A DNA stretch of 64,000 nt. Origin: Corynebacterium rhinophilum (lineage in GTDB: Bacteria > Actinomycetota > Actinomycetes > Mycobacteriales > Mycobacteriaceae). The notes under the pieces are model-generated. The model made no database searches. It was not told the DNA's origin and saw nothing but the letters and a program-made list of their open reading frames with translations. The DNA is taken from the NCBI RefSeq assembly GCF_030227225.1, contig NZ_JASPHQ010000005.1:44102-108101 (forward strand). The letters are read 5' to 3'. Shown here in pieces: positions 8,162-14,698 of the stretch. Both the position numbers and the translations under genes were made by a program. The stretch's first letter is position 1, and each line of letters starts with the position of its first letter.

Positions 8162-11100
8162 CCGCATTGGGGGACTCCGGGGATTCCTGGGAATAGGTGG
8201 TGGCATCGATAAGCGAATAGCCCGTACGCGCCTGCGGGCGGCCCTGGATAATGGGCTCGTCATAATTGACCACGATGGTGCCATCCACGTACGGCGATAG
8301 CGTCTGGATGAGTTTGAATGGCGTTGCCAAAATCATGTGGAAACCAAAGGACGCAAACACGGACATGGCGGTGCGTGTAAAGGCTGGGTCGGCGCGGTCG
8401 AAGGCCTCATCCAAAATGATGGAACCGTAGGTGGGAACGTCCTGATCCGGCTCCGCCAGGCGGAAGCGCAACGCCGCAGCCAAGCAGAAGAACACCAGCT
8501 TTTGGGCCTGGCCGCCGGAAAGAGAGGCGGAATCCTGATAAGTATTCGCGGTCGTGCCATCGGGGTAGCACTCGCGGCCGACGAAGCTGACGTGCTTGCG
8601 GGTATCGAGGACCAGGTTGCGCCACCGAATATCCTCCGGCTCAGACGAGCCCAAGCGGCTGAGAATCTTGTCCAAGGCGTGGTAGCGCGCCACCGCAGCT
8701 TCGGGCTCATCGGCGCTAATCTCCGCCAGGCTATGGGACGTTGCGGCATCGAGATCCCGCTGGAAGTCTTGCACCACCTGACCCCGGGCATCCTTCACAT
8801 CAATGCGCAGGGTGCGGTCCCCATTGAAGGGCGTGCGCTCCAGGGACTTATTAATAAACTCCATGCGCTGTTCGATATCGCTACGGGCATGGCGAAGCGA
8901 AGAGGCGAGGTGCGATAGGTTTTGCACCGTCGTGCCATTGAGCAGCTCCAAGAACTGGGCGCGAAAATCCGCCAAGCGGTCCGCGCGCAGGAATTTCAGC
9001 TTCTCCATGCCCTCGCCGGCGAAGCTCGCCTGCGGCTCCAAATCCGCCGCTTCCGCCGGCCACTGCGATAGGTATTTGTGGAGGACGGATACAATCTTGG
9101 CATTCGTCTCCTCGATGCAGCGCGCGGCCCTGCGCGCGGTTTCTTGCAGGCTGGCCTGCACCTCATCGCGCCGGGCATCGATGTCATCGATGGTGAGTTT
9201 TCTCCTGCCCTTGTGCAGGGCCTCTTCGACTGCCTTGGCGATGCCCTGATCCGCCACCGTGGGCACTGTTCCGATGCTTTGGCGCCGCTGGGTGGAGCGG
9301 TTCAGCTCGCCTTCCACGTTGCCGAGGTGTTTTTGTGCTTCGTTCAGTTGGGCGCGGGCGGCGGTGAGTTTTTCCTTTGCCTGTTCGTGTGCTGTGGCTA
9401 AGGCCTGCGCTTCTGGGGAGGAAGCCAAAGAATCGTACTGTGCTTGCAAATCGCGCTTGCGCGCCTTAGCGGAAGCGGTATCAATATCCTGGAACTTAGT
9501 CTCCAGTACGCGCTGCGCTTTATCGCGTTGTGTGCGCAAGATATCCATCTTTCGGTTGAGTTCATGGACCTGTTTGGCCATGGCACGAGCAGTGGCTTTC
9601 GCTTCATTCAATTGGGAACGCAGGAGCTCAATCTTGGCGGTATTGGTGGAACCTACTCGGTACCACCGCGTGCCTTTAAAGCGCGTGCGATCATCCTTGA
9701 TAAAGCGCGTCGATCCATCCTTATCCTTGGGCCGGCTTTCCAAGCCATCGCGCGTGACGGCTGGGGTTTTGGTTACCTGTTCGAGCGCGGCCACCGAGTT
9801 GACGCATTCGTAGTTAAAACGGCTCGAAATATGGTGGCGCACCCACTGCGCCATAGGGTGATCCTGGAACTCCAATTTGTGGATGAGCTGTTGCGGGCTG
9901 CGCGCGGGCGCGGGCGCCGGTGCAAACTCCGGGATAGTGCGGTACTCGAGCCGGGTGCCCACGTTGCGAGAATTGACCCACTGGTTAATGGCTTCCCGCG
10001 CGGTTTCAGGAACGAGCAGGGTGGCGGCGAATCCGTGTAACAATTTTTGGATCACCGGTTCCCACTCCGCCTGCTGCGGGGCGATATCCAGTAACTCTCC
10101 AGCGAAGGGAAGCTCCGATTCGGCATAGCCAGTATCCCGCGCGAGTTGGGTGCGCAGCTCTACGAGGGCCTTATCAATATTGGTGCGCCGCGAGCTAAAT
10201 GAGTGCAGCTCACTTTCTAAGGACGCGGATGCTGTCGCGGCATCGCGGGCGGCCACGCCGGCTTCTTGCTGCTGCTCAGTAAGCTGGGCCGAGTCAGCCT
10301 CGAAGTCCGCGATGCGCAGGCGGGCATTTGCTTGCAGCTCGGCGAAGCCGTGCGGGCTGAGCTCAAAGTGATCGGTCCACTGGTCGGCGGCAGCGGCAAG
10401 GTGGTGGAACTCCTTGGAGCGGTGCTCAATTTCCTTCTCCGCGGTTTCAATTTTGGCTTCTAGGGCGGCCAGCTCGCCGGCACTGAGTTGGGAGATGGCT
10501 ACGGCGGCGCGGCGCTCGGCATCGTCAAGGTGCGTGACCTCTGCTTCGAGCGCCTCGGCCGCAGAGTGTGCCTCTGCCTGCTGGGCGGTCAGCGCGCGGA
10601 TGCGATAGTCCAGTTCTTCTGCCACCAAGCGGGCGCGCACCGCCGGCAGCGCCTCATTCATCGCCTCGGCCCTGTGCTTATCCGCCTCCGCAGTGGTGCG
10701 CTGGGAGTGTAATTGGGGCAGGGGAGCCAGCGTCTCAATCTGGGCCTTGACGTCCTCTACCCGCAGGTATGCCTGGCGCAGATCTTCGAATTGCTCCACC
10801 GACTCCTCTGCCCGCTCGAAGGTAGACGGCGTATCCAGCATATAGTCCCGGAAGAGCTGGTCCAGGCTGGATAGAGATTTGGCGGATTGCGTGCGGTGCA
10901 GCAGGACCTGCCCCTGTTCGCTCTTGATGCCCAGGCGTTTGCGGAAGCGATCCGCAAACGTGGTGTACGTCGAGGTAAATGACGCTCCAGGCCCCTTGTA
11001 CATGGCCTTAATCTTGCGGGTATCCAGGCTGCGGGTGAGTAGGGGGCTGAGCTTATCGATGTCCTCATCTCCCTGCACCACCCCATAGAGCCTTTTAATC

Positions 11101-11525
11101 TGGCTCACCGAATTTTCACCGCCGTTGAGGCGGAAGATGGCGATGAGGGTGTGCTGCGTGCCAGACCCATTATCGTAGGTCAACGCCACCACCGAGTTTG
11201 TTGCGCCCTCACGCAAATACTCCGGGGCGATTTCACCCGTGTGCGCATTTTCTTGCTGCCGCCACGCCCCGCGAATATAGGAGACGAGGTTGCGCCCATT
11301 ATGCCGACCGAGGTCCTGCTGCGATGCCGCGTTGAACTTGAGGTCCTTCTGCGGCACCAATACTGCCGACATCGCATCAAGCAGCGTGGACTTGCCCGAA
11401 CCGGATCCGCCGGTGATGAGGAAGCCCTTGCGGGCTACCGGGATGGAAAAATAGCCGTGAAAAGTACCCCAGTTAATGAGCTGGATACGGCTGATGCGGA
11501 ATTGGCCTGGATACAGGTTAGTCAT
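8154..11525 (-). CDS. jetC: Wadjet SMC-like ATPase JetC
   Basis: 1123 aa SMC-family ATPase (MksB/SbcC-like) that drives DNA loop extrusion. Walker A GGSGSGKST lies near residue 40 of the chosen start; two long coiled-coil arms rich in Glu, Gln and Ala follow, interrupted by a hinge-like middle. The C-terminal ATPase half has the signature SLSGGQAQK and Walker B SIILDEAFDRAD. ATG 11525 overlaps the jetB stop (ATGACTAA); the upstream extension to 11759 is inside jetB and lacks family character. Complete, with no frameshift. Confidence 0.95.
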   Translation of the reverse strand: MTNLYPGQFRISRIQLINWGTFHGYFSIPVARKGFLITGGSGSGKSTLLDAMSAVLVPQKDLKFNAASQQDLGRHNGRNLVSYIRGAWRQQENAHTGEIAPEYLREGATNSVVALTYDNGSGTQHTLIAIFRLNGGENSVSQIKRLYGVVQGDEDIDKLSPLLTRSLDTRKIKAMYKGPGASFTSTYTTFADRFRKRLGIKSEQGQVLLHRTQSAKSLSSLDQLFRDYMLDTPSTFERAEESVEQFEDLRQAYLRVEDVKAQIETLAPLPQLHSQRTTAEADKHRAEAMNEALPAVRARLVAEELDYRIRALTAQQAEAHSAAEALEAEVTHLDDAERRAAVAISQLSAGELAALEAKIETAEKEIEHRSKEFHHLAAAADQWTDHFELSPHGFAELQANARLRIADFEADSAQLTEQQQEAGVAARDAATASASLESELHSFSSRRTNIDKALVELRTQLARDTGYAESELPFAGELLDIAPQQAEWEPVIQKLLHGFAATLLVPETAREAINQWVNSRNVGTRLEYRTIPEFAPAPAPARSPQQLIHKLEFQDHPMAQWVRHHISSRFNYECVNSVAALEQVTKTPAVTRDGLESRPKDKDGSTRFIKDDRTRFKGTRWYRVGSTNTAKIELLRSQLNEAKATARAMAKQVHELNRKMDILRTQRDKAQRVLETKFQDIDTASAKARKRDLQAQYDSLASSPEAQALATAHEQAKEKLTAARAQLNEAQKHLGNVEGELNRSTQRRQSIGTVPTVADQGIAKAVEEALHKGRRKLTIDDIDARRDEVQASLQETARRAARCIEETNAKIVSVLHKYLSQWPAEAADLEPQASFAGEGMEKLKFLRADRLADFRAQFLELLNGTTVQNLSHLASSLRHARSDIEQRMEFINKSLERTPFNGDRTLRIDVKDARGQVVQDFQRDLDAATSHSLAEISADEPEAAVARYHALDKILSRLGSSEPEDIRWRNLVLDTRKHVSFVGRECYPDGTTANTYQDSASLSGGQAQKLVFFCLAAALRFRLAEPDQDVPTYGSIILDEAFDRADPAFTRTAMSVFASFGFHMILATPFKLIQTLSPYVDGTIVVNYDEPIIQGRPQARTGYSLIDATTYSQESPESPNADA

Positions 11526-12168
11526 CGGAAGCCTCCTCCTGGTCGCTTTCGGCTTCTGCGAGGCGGGCGTATTCATCCCGGATGGCGGTGACCGTGGCGG
11601 CATCGAAAAGCTGGCGCAAGACGGGTGAAACCTCGTAGCGCCCCTCTGTCTCGGTGGCGCTGAGCAGAGAGTATTCATTGCGGATGCGTTTAATCGCCGC
11701 ATTGAAGCGGTTATTGAACCCGGCTTCATCGCGGTTATCAACCGCGCGTACGTAACCAATTCCCTCCCGGAGGTCTTCTACATCCACAATCACGCGTTCA
11801 CCGGGCAGCGCTAAACCAAGTTCCTGGCGCAGGTTCAGCAGGATGGCGGTATCGATGTGCTTGAGCTTATCCGTGCGCAGCACCTGCGGAATGGGCAGCG
11901 TTTCCTCTTCTACCATCCGGGTAAACGCAAACCCTTCTGCTTCATCGACGACCAGCTCGAGGAATACCTCATGCAGGCGGGCGCGCAGGTTGTCTTCGTC
12001 CGAGATGATGGCGGACCATAAGACAGGTTCCTTGTGCGCACGCACGAGCGGCCCCTTCAACAGCTGCACCAACGCGCGGCGCGAGTTATAGGTCAGCGAT
12101 CCTTTATCGCTTTCCCACAGCGGGGGCTCATGCGCCGAATCGACGCGGTGATTATCAGTAGCGCTCAC
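11518..12168 (-). CDS. jetB: Wadjet MksE-like subunit JetB
   Basis: 216 aa, DUF4194-type. JetB is the KITE-like partner that bridges the JetA kleisin and the JetC heads. The sequence starts at a GTG (12168) whose G is shared with the jetA stop (TAGTG) and ends with an acidic tail (ESDQEEASDD). A winged-helix character is suggested by the regular charged helices around residues 40-130. Role assigned from family resemblance and strict gene order between jetA and jetC. Confidence 0.88.
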   Translation of the reverse strand: MSATDNHRVDSAHEPPLWESDKGSLTYNSRRALVQLLKGPLVRAHKEPVLWSAIISDEDNLRARLHEVFLELVVDEAEGFAFTRMVEEETLPIPQVLRTDKLKHIDTAILLNLRQELGLALPGERVIVDVEDLREGIGYVRAVDNRDEAGFNNRFNAAIKRIRNEYSLLSATETEGRYEVSPVLRQLFDAATVTAIRDEYARLAEAESDQEEASDD

Positions 12169-13637
12169 TACAACTCCTCAACGGTGGTGCTATCGAAATA
12201 CATAGTAGGGATATACGCCGCGCGAATGGTCCCATCTTCTTCGGTCCAGGTGACCTTCTCGTGCGCATCATGCAGCGCCGGTAGTGGGTGCTGGTCCGCA
12301 ATGTGTACCAATCCCACGACGCTGGCCAGGCCCTGCGTGGGCGGGTACGCCTGCAATACTTGGCCAATCGTGCACGGACCCGCCTTGCCGACGGCCCCGC
12401 GAATCGCCCCATGCAATTCCTCAAAATCAATTTCTGATTCGCGCACCAGCTCATACAACGCCTCCGCATTCTCCTGTCCCGGCTGGAAGGCTTCCGGTGC
12501 TTCCTCCACGACCTCCCGACCCGGGTTGGCCAAGTGGATGCGCGATACGGAATGAATGGACATGCCGATGCGCTGCAGGGGTGTTTCCATGCGGTGAAAG
12601 GCTTTCAGCTCCGATGCCTGCGCTGCATCAATGGCCATGCCTCGCGCCTCACGCAGTAGCTCAATCATGCGCCGGTCTTCTGCGAATTGTTCCGAAGAGA
12701 CATAGTTGCGCAAGCTGCGTGCCAAGCCAGTCATGGTCTGATTGACCTCGAAGCTCGTTTCTTCCATATCGCGGAAGAGATTCCGCAGCTGCCGACGGTT
12801 CTCTGGCGCCAGTTTTTGGCCGACCTCGCTTTCTAAAACTTGCTTAATCCACTGATCCAGCCACGCACTGCGTTCTCTATCCATGAGGTAGGAATAGAAT
12901 CCGCGGAAGCTGCGCCCAGCGTCCGATTCCGCGATGTGGTCTACGCCGCTGAAGATTTCCTCGAGCACTTCACCGCGGTAACCTTCTGGATCCAAAAGCT
13001 GTCGGCGCAATCGGTGATTGAGGGCTTCAAGCTCATGGCGCACCCTGGCGAAATCGCTTGGCACCGCCATGGCCATGTTCAGCACGTCTTGGACGCGCTC
13101 CTCGGTCTCTGCCGCAGTCAGTCGTTCAAACTGCCCCAGGTGGGCCTTTTCAATTTCGCGGTCAATGCGGTCTCGCTCCGCCTCTAAGCTGGCGACGCGG
13201 CTCGAAATATCCTCATTTGTATCCCGCGCCAAGCGTTGTAGCGCCGAGCCGATAGATTCCACGCGCGATGCCGTGACCGTAGTAACCGGCGTTTCCCAAC
13301 GCTCAACGGCCTCGAGCGCGGACAGTGCTTCCTCGCTCGGTTCCAACGTTTCCCCGCGCGAGCTCTTGCCAGATTTACGGACTAGCCAACCAGCTTTCAC
13401 CCAGTCATTGCAATAACTTTGCGGTGTGCGCGGCATTGAGAATTCACTGGCAAGCACCTCAAAATCGGTGACCATCAGCTCATATACTTCTGCCGCCGGC
13501 CGCGCCCGAGTGCCGCGGGGAAAATACTCAGCAATAAGTGCCAGAATCACCGGGGCATTATCGGCCGCCAGCAGCCGCACTGCCGCGGAATCATGTAATA
13601 ACCGCCGCAGTGAAAGGGCGCGAGCTTCAACAGACAT
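12168..13637 (-). CDS. jetA: Wadjet kleisin-like subunit JetA
   Basis: 489 aa, DUF3375-type, the kleisin (MksF-like) subunit and first gene of the operon. The N-terminus (RLLHDSAAVRLLAADNAPVI) matches the family's start region. The middle has coiled-coil stretches (SLEAERDRIDREIEKAH) and the C-terminus is a compact acidic domain. I choose ATG 13637; an in-frame extension to 13709 has no ribosome site. The DUF3375-DUF4194-SMC-DUF3322/2220 order defines Wadjet type I. The four genes overlap by 1-8 nt, so they are translated as a unit. Confidence 0.9.
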   Translation of the reverse strand: MSVEARALSLRRLLHDSAAVRLLAADNAPVILALIAEYFPRGTRARPAAEVYELMVTDFEVLASEFSMPRTPQSYCNDWVKAGWLVRKSGKSSRGETLEPSEEALSALEAVERWETPVTTVTASRVESIGSALQRLARDTNEDISSRVASLEAERDRIDREIEKAHLGQFERLTAAETEERVQDVLNMAMAVPSDFARVRHELEALNHRLRRQLLDPEGYRGEVLEEIFSGVDHIAESDAGRSFRGFYSYLMDRERSAWLDQWIKQVLESEVGQKLAPENRRQLRNLFRDMEETSFEVNQTMTGLARSLRNYVSSEQFAEDRRMIELLREARGMAIDAAQASELKAFHRMETPLQRIGMSIHSVSRIHLANPGREVVEEAPEAFQPGQENAEALYELVRESEIDFEELHGAIRGAVGKAGPCTIGQVLQAYPPTQGLASVVGLVHIADQHPLPALHDAHEKVTWTEEDGTIRAAYIPTMYFDSTTVEEL

Positions 13638-13735
13638 GATTCGATTTTGCCAGCTACGCCGGACACATGCAGCGTAGTTTGACTCACTTATTCGAATCAG
13701 TGGATCCACCCGCGCATGGTGGCCCTTGCGGGCCG

Positions 13736-13770
13736 AGGACTAAGAGACTGTACTAGTCTTGCTTAGTCCT
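13736..13770 (-). terminator. Hairpin at the 3' end of ohr
   Basis: A strong inverted repeat: AGGACTAAG (13736-13744) pairs with CTTAGTCCT (13762-13770), with an inner AGACT/AGTCT stem. It covers the ohr stop codon. There is no T-tract, so termination is probable rather than certain. Confidence 0.5.
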
Positions 13771-14182
13771 GCGCGACGGTGACGTTGACGTCAATATTGC
13801 CGCGGGTGGCATTGGAGTAGGGGCAGACCTGGTGGGCGGCATCGGCAAGCTCTTGTGCCTTGTCGTGTTCCTGGGCGGGGATGATGACCTCGAGCTCAAC
13901 GGCGAGCTTGAAGCCTTCGCCCTCCTTGCCAATGGACACGCGGGCGCCCACGGAGGAATCGCCCAACTCAGTCTTCTCGCTGCGAGCTACCGCCTGCAGG
14001 GCAGAGTGGAAGCACGCGGCATAACCAGCGGCGAACAGCTGCTCTGGGTTGGCGCCGTTGCTATCGCCGCCCATTTCCTTCGGAGTGGCCATCTTGAAGT
14101 CAAGGTCAGAATTTTGCACTACGGCGCGGCCGTCGCGGCCTTCTCCGGTAGCGAGTGCTTCAGTGGCGTAAAGGGCGTCCAT
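13763..14182 (-). CDS. ohr: Organic hydroperoxide resistance protein (OsmC/Ohr family)
   Basis: 139 aa cytoplasmic thiol peroxidase that reduces organic hydroperoxides. The two redox cysteines lie in the usual places: AGYAACFHSAL near residue 57 and QVCPYSNATRGN near residue 120, the latter being the Ohr-type second motif. Length is typical. It is a single-gene unit between the leftward Wadjet operon and the rightward cas operon, with its own palindromic operator upstream. The regulator (OhrR-like) is not in the window. Confidence 0.93.
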   Translation of the reverse strand: MDALYATEALATGEGRDGRAVVQNSDLDFKMATPKEMGGDSNGANPEQLFAAGYAACFHSALQAVARSEKTELGDSSVGARVSIGKEGEGFKLAVELEVIIPAQEHDKAQELADAAHQVCPYSNATRGNIDVNVTVAQD

Positions 14183-14219
14183 GATTACTCCTTTTCTAAA
14201 GTCATTTTCGTACTAGTAG

Positions 14220-14244
14220 TGAGTACAGTCGCCGATTGTACTCA
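14220..14244. promoter_or_regulatory. Palindromic operator upstream of ohr
   Basis: Two perfect 8-bp arms, TGAGTACA (14220-14227) and TGTACTCA (14237-14244), flank a 9-bp spacer 38 bp upstream of the ohr start. The TACA/TGTA core is reminiscent of MarR-type OhrR sites, so a peroxide-sensing repressor is the likely ligand. Confidence 0.6.
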
Positions 14245-14442
14245 GAATTGCTAACGGTGTTTTTCCAGGTCAACGACCTAAGAAGTGAAAGGGTACGCTA
14301 GGACAAGGTGGAACGTCTCAAGTGTGCGCCGCAGGCCTACTCAACCCGTGCCGGAGGAGTGGGTGCTCCTTCCGGGGGAAGTACCTTGGGGCAGCGCTTG
14401 GATCGGCTGGTGTGCTCAATCCACCGCAAGGATGCAGGTAGA

Positions 14443-14530
14443 AAATAATCCCCGCTGACGCGGGGAACTAGTCAATTGACTATTCAAATGAGCACTAACA
14501 TGGGCTCATCCCAGTGCTAGCTGGGAGTTT
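14443..14530 (-). ncRNA. crRNA-like regulatory RNA (CreR/CreA type), pseudo-repeat/pseudo-spacer/pseudo-repeat
   Basis: Read on the minus strand, 14503-14530 aligns with the 28-nt CRISPR repeat at 19 of 28 positions. It keeps GGGATGAGCC (the crRNA 5' handle) exactly and preserves the stem through an A-T pair replacing a C-G pair. 14443-14470 aligns at 20 of 28 positions and keeps the full 7-bp TCCCCGC/GCGGGGA hairpin with loop GTCA, followed by ATTATTTTCT, so it could also terminate transcription. Between them is a 32-nt pseudo-spacer (14471-14502) whose first 12 nt equal 14600-14611 before cas3. Weak promoter boxes TTGCGA (14594-14599) and TAAAAT (14573-14578) would start it. Cas6e would be expected to process it. 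Inferred function: seed-only guidance of Cascade to the cas3 promoter. Confidence 0.78.
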
Positions 14531-14581
14531 GGCATTTCGCCTCCTGTAATCTTACCGCAAAAAGTGATGAAGATTTTAGGA

Positions 14582-14596
14582 CGATTTCAAAAATCG
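14582..14596. promoter_or_regulatory. Small palindrome between the divergent cas3 and crRNA-like promoters
   Basis: CGATTT-CAA-AAATCG is a perfect 6-bp inverted repeat placed next to the protospacer-like site. It could be an operator for a protein regulator of either promoter; no regulator gene is adjacent. Confidence 0.35.
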
Positions 14597-14599
14597 CAA

Positions 14600-14632
14600 C
14601 ATGTTAGTGCTAAACGTGGTATAGTCTTAAAT
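14600..14632 (+). promoter_or_regulatory. cas3 operon promoter overlapping a seed-matched protospacer
   Basis: The 12 nt at 14600-14611 (CATGTTAGTGCT) are identical to the start of the pseudo-spacer. A -10 box TATAGT follows at 14620-14625, inside the 32-33 nt a bound Cascade would cover. The bases before the match are CAA, or AAC if the first spacer base is counted as PAM-derived. In the main array the base after the 28-nt repeat is C in 11 of 15 units, which would suit AAC. The -35 region is weak. The cas3 ATG lies at 14699. Confidence 0.65.
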
Positions 14633-14698
14633 CATTAGTTAATAACTCCAGTTCACCATAAAAAGTGGACTAGGTGAGCCTGTAGTGGAGATAGAACC

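Noticed and set aside
14340..14400. A third repeat-like hairpin (GTGCTCC followed by CTTCC/GGAAG) left of the crRNA-like element
   Set aside because: Only seven bases match the repeat and the stem differs, so chance is likely.
14443..14470. Explanation of the 14450 hairpin as nothing more than a terminator
   Set aside because: A terminator alone would not explain 20 of 28 identities to the CRISPR repeat, a second repeat-like copy one array period away, and the seed match at the cas3 promoter. It may still double as a terminator.
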